Below, piece after piece: positions 36,558-46,140 of a stretch of DNA of 64,000 nt. This stretch comes from JBBQVS01 sp963792705. GTDB lineage: Bacteria; Chloroflexota; Ktedonobacteria; Ktedonobacterales; Ktedonobacteraceae. Both the position numbers and the translations under genes were made by a program. The stretch is taken from contig CAWBXD010000007.1 of the NCBI GenBank assembly GCA_963792705.1, positions 62,001 to 126,000 on the forward strand, in the 5' to 3' direction. The stretch's first letter is position 1. Every line of letters starts with the position of its first letter. Under the pieces are notes generated by a model. It was not told where the DNA came from and made no database searches. It worked only from the letters and a program-made list of their open reading frames with translations.

Positions 36558-38180
36558 ATGCGTAGTACAGAGCAACCAGCGTTACAACCCAGTGATGTGC
36601 CACAACCAGCACCGTATTCAAAGACACGCACTCGCGTCCTTTCTAGTGCATTTGTATTAGGAGCTGGCCTTGCTGCAAGCCTCGTAACTATATGTGTCAT
36701 GCTGCTCTTGCGTGTATGGGCTGGTATCCCGACGCCAGTCGAGTTGTTCAGCTACTATATACTGGAACATATAGATGCAGGTAAGTTTGTGAGTTTGCAG
36801 GTCGCCTTTTCGCCCAACTCAAAAACAGCCCCACTTGGACTTGCAGTGCTTGGTATGATTGGTGCTGGCACCGTACTAAGTCTACTTTACGCGCCGCTTG
36901 TGCGCTTGCGTTTGCCGTTAGATAGTTATCGACCCAAACGGCGCGAATGGCTTATCGCGTTTGCTTTCGCTGTTGTGATGATATTGGTTGCAGGTGTGCT
37001 GTTTCAAGAGCAACTACGGCAGAACCAGTTTGGCTTGCCTATCCTCGCGTCAACCCTTTTGTCCATTCTCGGACTTATACTAGATTTTGTCGCCTATGCT
37101 ATCGTACTTTGTCTTGCCTATCGCGCAATTTTGCCAAAGCAAGCCGCTACTCCTGCCAATCCTGCGGCCGGGCGTAGACTCCTTTTGTCGCGTACAGGAG
37201 TTGCGGTGCTTGGCGTGGGAGCGAGTGCTGGAGCACTTGGAGCTATAGGTCAATACCTTAAAGGCTATACAAGCTATGATGGAACACGTACACCATCGCC
37301 ACACAACGTCACATCACCAATCACGCCCAATGATCAGCATTATGTAGTGACACAAAATACGGTTGATCCAACCGTCGACGCTGATGTGTGGCAATTGGAA
37401 GTGACGGGTTTGGTGAACAATCCTAGGACCTATAGCTATGATGCACTACAAAAATTGCCCTCGACATCACGCGCGATAACGCTTGAATGTATTGCGAACG
37501 AGGTGGGAGCGCATTTGATGAGTACCGCCGTCTGGCAGGGCGTGACGCTTAGCACGTTGATAGCGCAAAATGGTGGCGCAACCAATGCCGCAAAGTATGT
37601 CGCATTCTATAGCGTTGATGGCTATACGGTAAGCTTACCCCTCGCGGAAGTACTTGAAGCCGATGCACTACTGGCGTGGCGTATGAATGGAGAAGTTCTA
37701 CCGCAACGTCATGGATTTCCATTGCGTGTACTCGTTCCTGGCCGCTATGGTGAAGAAAACCCCAAGTGGGTAACGCGTGTCGAACTGACCGATCATTTTG
37801 TGGGCGGCCTCTATTCTGACCAACGCTGGTATAATGGTCCCTTACATCTCACGAGTCGCATTGACCGACCAGTGGGCAAGATTACGGCTGGTCAACCCGT
37901 CGAGGTTGGGGGTATAGCCTTTGGCGGTAGCCTCGGTATCCAAAAAGTTGAGGTCAGCACAGACAAGGGTTTGACCTGGAATCAGGTGACACTACAACCT
38001 GCTCTATCGAAAGACTCCTGGGTTCTCTGGACATGGCAATGGACACCAGCAACCGCAGGAAAATATACGCTTGTGGTTCGTGCCACAAACGGCAATGGAG
38101 AACTGCAGGAAGAAAAGAAACAGGGAACAGTTGCCAGTGGAGCTAAAGGCTACCATATAGTGCAGGTACAGGCCGTGTAG
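36558..38180 (+). CDS. Membrane-anchored sulfite-oxidase-family molybdenum enzyme
   Basis: 540 residues. The first ~210 are membrane: five hydrophobic segments, with an arginine-rich loop. The following part is the sulfite oxidase-type molybdopterin domain: VWQLEVTGLVNNPRTYSYDALQKLP, the Mo-ligand Cys in TLECIANEVG (near 312), GFPLRVLVPGRYG and KWVTRVEL, and a C-terminal dimerisation immunoglobulin-like domain (IQKVEVSTDKGLTW ... WQWTPATAGKYTL). The substrate could be sulfite or an oxidised methionine; not determinable. An upstream extension of the frame runs through a palindromic element and is not coding; ATG 36558 has GAAGGGA. Confidence 0.87.
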   Translation: MRSTEQPALQPSDVPQPAPYSKTRTRVLSSAFVLGAGLAASLVTICVMLLLRVWAGIPTPVELFSYYILEHIDAGKFVSLQVAFSPNSKTAPLGLAVLGMIGAGTVLSLLYAPLVRLRLPLDSYRPKRREWLIAFAFAVVMILVAGVLFQEQLRQNQFGLPILASTLLSILGLILDFVAYAIVLCLAYRAILPKQAATPANPAAGRRLLLSRTGVAVLGVGASAGALGAIGQYLKGYTSYDGTRTPSPHNVTSPITPNDQHYVVTQNTVDPTVDADVWQLEVTGLVNNPRTYSYDALQKLPSTSRAITLECIANEVGAHLMSTAVWQGVTLSTLIAQNGGATNAAKYVAFYSVDGYTVSLPLAEVLEADALLAWRMNGEVLPQRHGFPLRVLVPGRYGEENPKWVTRVELTDHFVGGLYSDQRWYNGPLHLTSRIDRPVGKITAGQPVEVGGIAFGGSLGIQKVEVSTDKGLTWNQVTLQPALSKDSWVLWTWQWTPATAGKYTLVVRATNGNGELQEEKKQGTVASGAKGYHIVQVQAV

Positions 38181-38235
38181 TGATACACTAGACGTGTACA
38201 AGCTGTCTATTCTCTAACTTGTGAAGGAACACCCT

Positions 38236-39429
38236 ATGACACATGATAATATAAGATTGTATGGTACAGATTGGTGTAGTGATTGTAAACGCAGCAAAAA
38301 ATTTCTAGGCGAACAACGTATTCAGTATGAATACATCAATATAGAACATGACCAGGATGGGCAAGCATTTGTACAGAAGGTCCAAAATGGTGGCATGAGC
38401 ATTCCCACGATTGTGTTTGATGATGAGTCATTTCTTGTTGAACCATCGAACTCACAATTGGCAGCGAAACTTGGTTTGGACACAAAGGCCAAGTGCGAGT
38501 TCTATGATTTGATCGTCGTCGGTGGCGGCCCAACCGCGCTCACCACCGCAATCTATGCCGCTCGTGATGGTTACGATGTGCTAGTCATCGAGCGCAGTGG
38601 GCTTGGTGGACAGGCTGGTATCACTGAACGGCTCGATAATTATCCAGGCTTTCCTGAGGGTGTTACGGGTGCCGAATTCGCGGAACGTGTGATTGAGCAA
38701 GCAAAACGCTTTGGCGTCGAACTGCTCTCGGCCCAGAACGTGGTACATCTTGGCACTGATCTGGATAAGCATTTCGTCGAAATCGACACAGGCACCAAAT
38801 ATCGTTGTAATGCCATCTTGCTTGCCACAGGCTCTGTCTATAAGCGACTGAGTGTTCCTGGTGAAGACGATTTCATTGGGTCAGGAGTCCATTTCTGCGC
38901 TACATGTGATGGGCCTTTTTACAAGGGGCGCGATGTAATGGTCATTGGTAGTGGCAATAGTGCGGTAGAAGAGGCAGCGTTCCTGACACGTTTTAGCCCC
39001 AAAGTGACCATCCTTGCACGTGGTGAGAAGCTTTCAGCGAGCAAGGTTGCCGCTGAAAAAGCTCTACATTCGCCGACAATGGAGGTACGCTTCAACACGG
39101 AGGTGGTCGAGTTCAAGGGAGAGCACAACCGAATGAATACCGTTGTTGTCAGGGATCGCAAAACAAACCAGACGGAAGAATTGCATCCCGCGGGTGTCTT
39201 TGTCTTTATCGGTCTCGCCCCCAATAGTGAGTCGTTTAAAGACGTAGTGGCATGTGATGAACTGGGTTTTGTGCTCACAGGTATGGACCTACAAACAAAA
39301 ACACCTGGCATTTTTGCTGCTGGTGATGTACGAGCAGGCAGCACAAAACAATTAGTTAGCGCGGCTGGCGAAGGTGCTACCGCCTGGCATGGCATTCGAG
39401 AGCATCTAAGTAGTCATACCGAAGCGTGA
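38236..39429 (+). CDS. Glutaredoxin-thioredoxin reductase fusion
   Basis: 397 residues. Residues 1-80 form a glutaredoxin-like domain with Cys14-Ser-Asp-Cys17 (DWCSDC) and the SIPTIVFDD cis-Pro segment. From about 95 a complete low-molecular-weight thioredoxin reductase follows: GGGPTALTTAIYAARDG, GLGGQAGITERLDNYPG, the redox pair CATC near 222-225, GSGNSAVEEA for NADPH and GDVRAGSTKQLVSAAGEGATA. It should pass electrons from NADPH to its own glutaredoxin. ATG 38236 follows AAGGAACACC; a GTG five codons earlier is in frame. Confidence 0.92.
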   Translation: MTHDNIRLYGTDWCSDCKRSKKFLGEQRIQYEYINIEHDQDGQAFVQKVQNGGMSIPTIVFDDESFLVEPSNSQLAAKLGLDTKAKCEFYDLIVVGGGPTALTTAIYAARDGYDVLVIERSGLGGQAGITERLDNYPGFPEGVTGAEFAERVIEQAKRFGVELLSAQNVVHLGTDLDKHFVEIDTGTKYRCNAILLATGSVYKRLSVPGEDDFIGSGVHFCATCDGPFYKGRDVMVIGSGNSAVEEAAFLTRFSPKVTILARGEKLSASKVAAEKALHSPTMEVRFNTEVVEFKGEHNRMNTVVVRDRKTNQTEELHPAGVFVFIGLAPNSESFKDVVACDELGFVLTGMDLQTKTPGIFAAGDVRAGSTKQLVSAAGEGATAWHGIREHLSSHTEA

Positions 39430-39478
39430 TGAAAGCCTTGGCTGTAGTTTTCTGAAAACTACAGCCAAGGCTTTCATC
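39428..39478. terminator. Perfect 25-bp hairpin after the reductase gene
   Basis: Arms 39428-39452 and 39454-39478, starting GATGAAAGCCTTGGCTGTAG. The stop codon lies at the first arm bases; convergent to the DUF4870 gene. Confidence 0.75.
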
Positions 39479-39523
39479 CTAAAGTTGTATAGACTCTTAC
39501 GAATAGATGATTTGGATGAGATA

Positions 39524-40093
39524 TTATTTAGGGATTGCTTGTCGATTGATATAACGCTCAACGAAATCGCCAACGAAAGGCATTTTATAATAGCGACCAC
39601 GTAACGCGTTTATGATGCCCATAAACCAACCTGCAATAAACGTAAGAATGAGCAGTACAAGTGCAACCCAAGCTACTATAAGGATAATAGACAGAATGGA
39701 ATCAATGTAAAATGGATTATTAAAAGACAGAGTGTACGTCGCGAAACGGAGAAAGGTACCCACTATGGCACCAAGAATTGATACACCACCTAAAAAGAGT
39801 AACGATTGCATGGCATGAAAGCGCACGAAGCGATTGTGCTTCTCCGCAAAGAGAAAAAAGATGAAGCCCGTAATCCATGCGAAGACATAACTTAATGCTG
39901 CCGCGAGTCGCTGTCCAAGTGGAACAGTAGAGACATATTTGAGACCAAGATGGCTCTCGGAGAGCGAGCTATACTGTTGCTGCGCTTGCGATTGTTGTGC
40001 ATGATAGCCGTACTCCGGCTCGTGCTGCTGTTGATTAGCGTGTCCCTTATGTATTTGTTGTAGTTCTTGCTCAAAGCTGGGATTCCAATCCAT
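39524..40093 (-). CDS. DUF4870 family membrane protein
   Basis: 189 residues: a Gln/His-rich hydrophilic first ~55, then the DUF4870/Tic20-like core LGQRLAAALSYVFAWITGFIFFL, EKHNRFVRFHAMQSLLFL and a C-terminal pair of helices with GWFMGIINALRGRYYKMPFVGDF. Four membrane segments. Role unknown. ATG 40093 has GGAGAG 7 bases before it; an ATG five codons earlier is unlikely. Confidence 0.85.
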   Translation of the reverse strand: MDWNPSFEQELQQIHKGHANQQQHEPEYGYHAQQSQAQQQYSSLSESHLGLKYVSTVPLGQRLAAALSYVFAWITGFIFFLFAEKHNRFVRFHAMQSLLFLGGVSILGAIVGTFLRFATYTLSFNNPFYIDSILSIILIVAWVALVLLILTFIAGWFMGIINALRGRYYKMPFVGDFVERYINRQAIPK

Positions 40094-40183
40094 ATATGTT
40101 CTCTCCATTTCATATCATATGCTATATTTGTTTGCATATAGTGTATGTCAGAAAGCTCAAAAATACAAGCGAGAAAAGTGGAT

Positions 40184-40256
40184 AAAACAGGAGAGAAAAA
40201 GGCAGGGTGCTCTCGGCATTGCAAAGAGCACCCTGCCTTTTTTCTCTCCTGTTTTT
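40184..40256. terminator. Rho-independent terminator of the Opu operon
   Basis: Arms of about 30 bases (40184-40213 AAAACAGGAGAGAAAAAGGC, right arm 40226-40256 with one extra T) and a 12-base loop. Read leftwards it follows the binding-protein stop codon directly and ends in a T-run. Confidence 0.8.
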
Positions 40257-41214
40257 ACAAAAGTCCCTGGCTTTGCAAGAACTTTGTAGCAACTTGTTTG
40301 ACTGCTTCCGAGACGGAGGTGCCACCCGTTTTCATCGTTGCCACTTGCCCTTGTAGCTGAATGCTTACGTCAGTAGTCAACTTTGGTGCCAAGCCATTAA
40401 GGGTTGTTGCGATGTCCGGGTACTTCTGAAGTACAGGATCACGTACCAATGCAGCAGGATGGAATTCAGGAAAACCATGCTTGTCATCAGTAAGAAAGAC
40501 GTTTCCTGCTGTCGTCACCGAGCCATCGGTGGTGTAACACTCTGTTACATTAGCATCGCCGCTCTTGAGTGCCGCGAAGCCAATTGAATAGTCTACCTTT
40601 TTGATAGATTTAAAGGTGCTGGTGCTAAAGCCGTATTGTGTTTTAAGTCCATCAATGAATGATACACCATCGCTCTGTGTTGCCAGAGTTAGGTCTTTTA
40701 CTTTAGGTGCCAGGTCTGAAAGTGTCTTAACACCCAATTTACTTGATTGTGCCTGTGAGGTACAAAGAGCGTAGCCATCATTCAGTGGCGAATAATCAAG
40801 CCAGGTAATCTTGAACTGCGACTCATACGCGGTCTTCACCGTGTTATAGTCTTTTTGAGGATCATAGGCCGACTTTGCGCCGATGGTGTTCAAGCCAGTG
40901 GCGGTAAACTCAGGGTAGATGTCAATTGCCCCACTCTTGATTGCCGCATCCAGAGTAGGTGTTTGTCCAAGAGCGAGCTTAGGGGTAACGGTATAACCTG
41001 CCTTGGTTAACAAGAGGATATACATCTCACCAATCAGCTGACCTTCGGGATCGAGTTTACTAGCAACCGTTATCGGCCCTTTTGTAGCTGTGGTTCCACC
41101 GCCGCTGGTCCCTCCTCCTGATGTTGTACCTCCACAAGCTGCAAGAAGCAAAAGTGGAATAAGGGCAAATAATGCCAACGTTTTTGTACGTAATGAGCGC
41201 GTAAGAAAAGACAT
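40255..41214 (-). CDS. opuCC: Glycine betaine/carnitine/choline ABC transporter, substrate-binding lipoprotein
   Basis: 319 residues. A lipobox LLLAACGG gives a lipid-anchored Cys, followed by a Gly/Thr linker and the OpuAC-type binding domain: ITVASKLDPEGQLIGEMYILLL, GAIDIYPEFTATG and DYSPLNDGYAL. It captures betaine, choline or a related osmoprotectant for the two permeases upstream. It is the last gene of a four-gene operon (opuCA-CB-CD-CC type) and is followed by a strong terminator. Gene name by family analogy. Confidence 0.9.
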   Translation of the reverse strand: MSFLTRSLRTKTLALFALIPLLLLAACGGTTSGGGTSGGGTTATKGPITVASKLDPEGQLIGEMYILLLTKAGYTVTPKLALGQTPTLDAAIKSGAIDIYPEFTATGLNTIGAKSAYDPQKDYNTVKTAYESQFKITWLDYSPLNDGYALCTSQAQSSKLGVKTLSDLAPKVKDLTLATQSDGVSFIDGLKTQYGFSTSTFKSIKKVDYSIGFAALKSGDANVTECYTTDGSVTTAGNVFLTDDKHGFPEFHPAALVRDPVLQKYPDIATTLNGLAPKLTTDVSIQLQGQVATMKTGGTSVSEAVKQVATKFLQSQGLL

Positions 41215-41248
41215 TGTTTTCTCCTAAACTTAAAAGAACGAAATACAG

Positions 41249-41911
41249 TTACACCTTCAGAACCGCCGCGTCATCCTGTAGCCTGAGACCAGCAGGAGTA
41301 ACCCTACGTTGTAGCCAACCCATAAACACTTCTACGAGAATCGCTACGATAGCTACCGCGAGTGAGCCTGCGATAAGTTCTGGATAGTTGAATACAGAAA
41401 TGCCATCAACGATATAATCGCCGTAACCTCCTGCTCCAATAAACGCTGCGAGTGTCGCCGTTGCCACAATTTGCACTGCCATAGTGCGTACACCTGCCGC
41501 CACTAGTGGTATCACTAGAGGAGCTTGTATCTTGCTTGCGATCTGCCATGTCGTCATGCCCATGCCTTTTGCGGAATCAATCATTGCAGGATCAACACCA
41601 CGAATACCCGTATAGGTATTCAGTAGCACGGGTGGGATACCGATGATAATTAGCGCGATAAGCGTTGGTTTCAAGCCAAGGCCGAAAAAGGGTACAAACA
41701 CAATCAACGTGGCGATTACAGGAATAGCACGTAACAAGCCGCTCACATTTACCGCGATAAACGCGAGAACTGAGTTGCCTGACACCGCAGCACCCAGCGC
41801 GACCCCGATAATCAATGCTCCCAGGATAGAGATGCCACAAATTTGTAGGTATGCAAACGTCTGCCCTAAAAAGTCGTTTTTCGGGTCGAGAATGAAGTTG
41901 ATAACTGCCAT
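41249..41911 (-). CDS. opuCD: Glycine betaine/choline ABC transporter permease (OpuCD-like)
   Basis: 220 residues with five or six membrane segments and the permease EAA-type loop (IRGVDPAMIDSAKGMGMTTWQIASKI) that contacts the ATPase. GGYGDYIVDGI matches the OpuC/ProW family. It lies 12 bases after the first permease stops. Confidence 0.9.
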   Translation of the reverse strand: MAVINFILDPKNDFLGQTFAYLQICGISILGALIIGVALGAAVSGNSVLAFIAVNVSGLLRAIPVIATLIVFVPFFGLGLKPTLIALIIIGIPPVLLNTYTGIRGVDPAMIDSAKGMGMTTWQIASKIQAPLVIPLVAAGVRTMAVQIVATATLAAFIGAGGYGDYIVDGISVFNYPELIAGSLAVAIVAILVEVFMGWLQRRVTPAGLRLQDDAAVLKV

Positions 41912-41923
41912 ATACCCTCCTTT

Positions 41924-42580
41924 CTATGCGACCGAGAGTGCGCTACGTCCCCGATTGAGGGCCACCTGCAATGACAACAAGAGAATATCCGCGAGCACCG
42001 CGAAGAGCGCAATGAGGATAGCTCCACCAACAACCGCATCAGTATCACCACTCGCAATGTTCTGGAAAATCAAATTTCCCAAAGTTGTCTGCCCGACTAA
42101 GGAAGCAAGTGCCGCAATACCCACCGTCGTTACTGTAGCAATACGCACCCCTGCGATAATCACGGGGAGGGCAAGTGGCAATGTTACCCGTATAAGCAGT
42201 TCCCAGGGAGTCATGCCCATTGCTCGTCCCACTTCTAGCAGAAGCGGGTCAACACCACGAATAGCGGTTGTAGTGTTACGAATAAGCACAAGCTGATTAT
42301 AGAGGACGAGCGGAATGATTGCCGTTGCTGGCGATAGCTTTGTAATAGGTAAGAGGAACGCAAAGGCCGCGATACTAGGAATAGTATACAAGAGACCTGC
42401 AATGGTCGTTGCTGGCAGGTAGAATTGACGATAGCGCGCCAAGAGTATTCCAATAGGAATCGCAATGATTAGCGAAATCAGCATTGTGACAGCTACCAGG
42501 TAAAGATGTGCCAAAAACAAATTTGGAATACTATTCGGGTCCGTCAAGTCGTAGTTGTACGGCTGGAATATATAGTGCAT
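41924..42580 (-). CDS. opuCB: Glycine betaine/choline ABC transporter permease (OpuCB-like)
   Basis: 218 residues with five or six helices and the EAA-type loop IRGVDPLLLEVGRAMGMTPWELLIRV. The frame opens upstream at a TTG touching the ATPase gene, but ATG 42580 with GGGAGG before it begins the family-like MHYIFQPYN. It is the second gene of the operon, 36 bases after the ATPase. Confidence 0.88.
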   Translation of the reverse strand: MHYIFQPYNYDLTDPNSIPNLFLAHLYLVAVTMLISLIIAIPIGILLARYRQFYLPATTIAGLLYTIPSIAAFAFLLPITKLSPATAIIPLVLYNQLVLIRNTTTAIRGVDPLLLEVGRAMGMTPWELLIRVTLPLALPVIIAGVRIATVTTVGIAALASLVGQTTLGNLIFQNIASGDTDAVVGGAILIALFAVLADILLLSLQVALNRGRSALSVA

Positions 42581-42616
42581 AATCCTCCCTCGGTGTACGT
42601 CTGCGCTTACGAGCAA

Positions 42617-43648
42617 CTAACGTACCGTGTCTTCGACTCGTGGCACAGCATTGTACTGCATTTTGTTCTGTTGGGCGTGTGTGATTTCACGGTTAATGCT
42701 GCTGAGAGTGACGAAACCGAGGCGGTCTGAATTGTCTTCTGTGTTTTGTACAGCAAGGGCGGGAGCATTGGTGGAGAGGAGTTTCAACATGGCGTCAAGC
42801 AGGGTAGCATCAGCAGAGCATGTTGGTACTTCGTTCCAATGTGCAGAAGAGACAGTTTCCGGCTCACGATCAAGAGCATCGACAACAGGTAGGTATTGCA
42901 GTTGGCGCAAAATATCGTCCGAACCTGCAAGTTTACGCACAAAATCATTCGCAGGACTGAGCAGCAAATCAACAGGTTTGCCCATTTGGAGCAATTGGCC
43001 CTGGTCCATGACAACAATCTGGTTGCCGAGTTTGAACGCTTCCGCCATATCATGCGAAACAAAAAGAATGGTTTTATGCACATCGCGCTGAATACGCAGC
43101 AATTCGTTTTGCATACGCTCACGAGTAATTGCATCGAGTGCGCCAAATGGCTCATCCATCAATAGAATTGCTGGATCGGTGGCAAGCGCACGTGCAAGAC
43201 CTACGCGTTGTTGCTGTCCACCTGAAAGCTGACGTGGGAAACGGGCGCGATACTCGCTTGGTGCCAAGCCCACAAGGTCAAGGAGTTCATCAACGCGGCT
43301 ATTGAGCTTCTGCTTACTCCAACCACCGGCAATCTCTGCCGTGACACGCACATTTTCTGCGATATTCAGATGCGGAAAGAGGCCAACTTGCTGAATGACG
43401 TACCCAATGCGCCTCCGTAATACAACAGGATTTTCTGTCAGAACATTCTTCCCGTCAATCAGAATTTCTCCAGAGGTCGGCTCAATGAGTCGATTGACCA
43501 TACGTAGTAGAGTCGTTTTACCAGAGCCGGAGGTTCCCACAAGCATACAGGTACTGCCTTCTGGCACACCAAAGCTCACGCTATCAACAGCAGGCTTACT
43601 CGTTCCATTATAGCTTTTTGTGATGCTATGGAACGCAATCTTATCCAT
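42617..43648 (-). CDS. opuCA: Glycine betaine/choline ABC transporter ATPase (OpuCA-like)
   Basis: 343 residues. Walker A GTSGSGKT, Q-loop YVIQQVGLFPH, signature LSGGQQQRVGLARAL, Walker B ILLMDEPFGALD and H-loop FVSHDM are all present. The C-terminal ~100 residues contain one CBS-like segment rather than a clear tandem pair, which in relatives senses ionic strength. First gene of the operon. Confidence 0.92.
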   Translation of the reverse strand: MDKIAFHSITKSYNGTSKPAVDSVSFGVPEGSTCMLVGTSGSGKTTLLRMVNRLIEPTSGEILIDGKNVLTENPVVLRRRIGYVIQQVGLFPHLNIAENVRVTAEIAGGWSKQKLNSRVDELLDLVGLAPSEYRARFPRQLSGGQQQRVGLARALATDPAILLMDEPFGALDAITRERMQNELLRIQRDVHKTILFVSHDMAEAFKLGNQIVVMDQGQLLQMGKPVDLLLSPANDFVRKLAGSDDILRQLQYLPVVDALDREPETVSSAHWNEVPTCSADATLLDAMLKLLSTNAPALAVQNTEDNSDRLGFVTLSSINREITHAQQNKMQYNAVPRVEDTVR

Positions 43649-43921
43649 GCGTTTTCGCTCCCTTGCTAATGTATAGGTCCGATGTATCGCACCCCTTCAA
43701 TATATATAATCTGCATTATATACCATTGCTTGCGAGTGGACAGAGTATATTTGCTTACTTTATTCTCGAAGCCTCTACTATAATACGTAGGAAACAAGGC
43801 AAAAGTCTCGTAATCTCCCTGTTTATAATTAAAACACATAGTATTTATTCTTATTTGGAATGATTAATACCAAAGAGAGAAATGCGTTCATCAAGCAACA
43901 TTCGCCTCTTCGCCTTTCTAT

Positions 43922-44560
43922 TTACTTAAAAGTGCGGCGCACAATGCGCTCAACTTCACGCACGTTGGGTATGCCGAGAAACTTACCTGCGTTTGCTGCA
44001 ATGCTGAGGTTTCCCATATTGGCACCTGCACTACCGCCATATGTGCCGTAGCCAGCACCATAAGAGTTATAGTTACCATTGTATCCACCAGTCTGTCTAT
44101 TGATGGCAAAGATCAGGTCGCCCGTTCCATCCGGTTGCTCGATACGGTTCAACACACCTATATCGTTTTTGCCATAAGAATAGACAGTGAGCTTGTTGCC
44201 GGAGTTGACGCTGATGATGCGTTGCTCGGTGATAGCATAAACCGTCCCTTTTAGATTTGGACGATAGACAAGCGAGATAATACCAAAGACAAGTGCCATA
44301 AAAATAAATACTACGCCTGGAATACTCAGTCCAAGCAAAACATCGGAACCACTTTTTCCGTGTACTGAAGTCGAAACAATAAAGCCAATCAAGATAAGCA
44401 GTATACCAACGAGACCAAAGACTGCCGTCATGATATAGAATGGCATCATAGGTGAAGCACTACTTTTATTGTTAGGGTCAGGCCGACCTGTCCAGAGGAC
44501 GCGTTCGCCTTCCTCTAGTTCATGAGCAATAAGAGCATCCATATTCTGTGGTGTCTGCAT
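43922..44560 (-). CDS. PH-like (bPH2) domain membrane protein
   Basis: 212 residues: a short acidic N-terminus (ELEEGERVLWTGRP), two membrane helices (about 38-62 and 78-105), then a bPH2-type region (LKGTVYAITEQRIISVNS, VYSYGKNDIGVLNRIEQPDGTGDL) and a Tyr/Gly-rich loop. The first line EEGERVLW is typical of this family. Role unknown. The frame extends further upstream; ATG 44560 with AAAGGA is preferred. Confidence 0.78.
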   Translation of the reverse strand: MQTPQNMDALIAHELEEGERVLWTGRPDPNNKSSASPMMPFYIMTAVFGLVGILLILIGFIVSTSVHGKSGSDVLLGLSIPGVVFIFMALVFGIISLVYRPNLKGTVYAITEQRIISVNSGNKLTVYSYGKNDIGVLNRIEQPDGTGDLIFAINRQTGGYNGNYNSYGAGYGTYGGSAGANMGNLSIAANAGKFLGIPNVREVERIVRRTFK

Positions 44561-44648
44561 AAGGGATGGTCCTTTCGTTCGAAACGATAGCATAATGTTA
44601 AAAGGTCTGTTCTTGTATAATAATAGGAACGAAACTCTCTGTACGAGT

Positions 44649-44750
44649 CTGATTTTATCACACCCTATCGGCAATACGTTTAGGAGAACAGATAAAGCAT
44701 TTTAACAATCTCCGACATTCCTGGGTACCAACAGGGTGTGATAAAATCAG
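44649..44750. repeat. Inverted repeat with 18-bp perfect arms
   Basis: Arms 44649-44666 (CTGATTTTATCACACCCT) and 44733-44750, with 66 bases between. The right end and following bases resemble 51917-51935 (AGGGTGTAATAAATCAGA), pointing to a third small dispersed palindrome. It lies between the divergent PH-like and LuxR genes. Confidence 0.6.
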
Positions 44751-44857
44751 TCCCATATAAATATGCTAATGTCGTGATATTCACCTCACTAAAAAGCGTA
44801 ATCTAAATGATGCATATACCCTTATCAATATGTACTTCTTATAAAGGTGGTTGCCCT

Positions 44858-46021
44858 GTGGACTACATACAACAGACAAAGAATGCTATGCTCACCCCTA
44901 GCTACCACCATGACACAGATGTATCACTGTTAGAGCGCGAGCGACTGTGTACTGAGCTTCGGGATGCATGGCAAAGCATAAACTACACGCGAGTCGTGTC
45001 GCTTGTGGCAGACCTGGCATATCTCGTTGGACGCTTCCCCAATGCTGAAGAGGGCGAACATATTCTACTACTGGGCATTCAGGCGAGCCGCCACCTCCAC
45101 GATCAGCCACATCTAGCGCAGTTTCTTAATCGTTTAGCATGCTTTTTGTGTACAAGAGATAGATTTGAGCAAGCATTGCAGGTATGGCAAGAAAGTAGAC
45201 AGGTTGCACAGGAGCTTGGTTATCCAGTGTATTTGTGGGAGCCGCTATGTCAGGTCGCGCATATCGCCGATTTGCTTGGTGCCTACGGTCTTGTGCAAGA
45301 TTTTTGCGAACAGCTTTTGACCGCTAAGAAAGTAGATACGCCCATGAGCGTGCTGCTCGCGCTCTTCATACGTGGCTTTTATATGCGCGTGCAAGGAGAG
45401 AAAGAGAATGCTTATACCGATTTTAACACGTGTTTGTGTCTGCTTACACAACAGAAGCAAGAATGGGAACAAGGGCACACGTTGCATTCATCATTCCCCA
45501 AACACGTCCCCTTACGAGCACCCCTGTTCGATTTTTTTGGGTTAGAGGTACAGGCCGAGCTTGCACGGACACAAGGCGAGTATGCACATGCAAAAGGTTA
45601 TGGAGAGGCGGCTATTGCTCTGGCACGAACCTTTTGTGATCCATATACTGTAACGGCTTTGCTCTTCGATCAGGCCCATTTTGCCTATCAGCAGGGCATG
45701 TTTGCCGACGCGTATCTCTCGGTACAACACTTGCTTGCAGCTTCTGAACCTGCCACACCATCATTTCATATTCGAGGCGGGGAGCATATGCTGGGGTTGC
45801 TCAGCAATCGTTCGCAGGAATTTCGTGTTTCATTGAGTACACGCGAGCAACAGATATTACAACTCGTCGCCGGAGGATGCTCTAATCAGGAAATTGCGAA
45901 CGCGCTTGTGATTACTGTTGGCACAGTGAAAAAGCATATCGAGCACATTTACCTCAAACTCGATGCACGTAGTCGCACTCATGCTGTTGCTAAAGCAAGA
46001 GCCTTAAACGTGCTTGTGTGA
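44858..46021 (+). CDS. LuxR-type transcriptional regulator with TPR-like N-terminus
   Basis: 387 residues. The last ~60 form a LuxR/FixJ helix-turn-helix (LSTREQQILQLVAGGCSNQE then IANALVITVGTVKKHIEHIY), with a TPR-like helical array over 40-310. This resembles the C-terminal part of MalT/LAL regulators but without their ATPase domain, so signal reception must differ. I preferred GTG 44858 with AAGGTGG before it; the frame is also open from ATG 44807. It precedes the WD40 lipoprotein by 119 bases. Confidence 0.82.
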   Translation: MDYIQQTKNAMLTPSYHHDTDVSLLERERLCTELRDAWQSINYTRVVSLVADLAYLVGRFPNAEEGEHILLLGIQASRHLHDQPHLAQFLNRLACFLCTRDRFEQALQVWQESRQVAQELGYPVYLWEPLCQVAHIADLLGAYGLVQDFCEQLLTAKKVDTPMSVLLALFIRGFYMRVQGEKENAYTDFNTCLCLLTQQKQEWEQGHTLHSSFPKHVPLRAPLFDFFGLEVQAELARTQGEYAHAKGYGEAAIALARTFCDPYTVTALLFDQAHFAYQQGMFADAYLSVQHLLAASEPATPSFHIRGGEHMLGLLSNRSQEFRVSLSTREQQILQLVAGGCSNQEIANALVITVGTVKKHIEHIYLKLDARSRTHAVAKARALNVLV

Positions 46022-46140
46022 CGCCCATCAGAAATACGTCCTTTGACGAATGGTTTCTCCCCTATCTCGACGGTACACTTGCTAGTATATAGTACCTTCT
46101 ACATCCCCACCGTCTATCAATGTTAAAGGATTGAATCATC

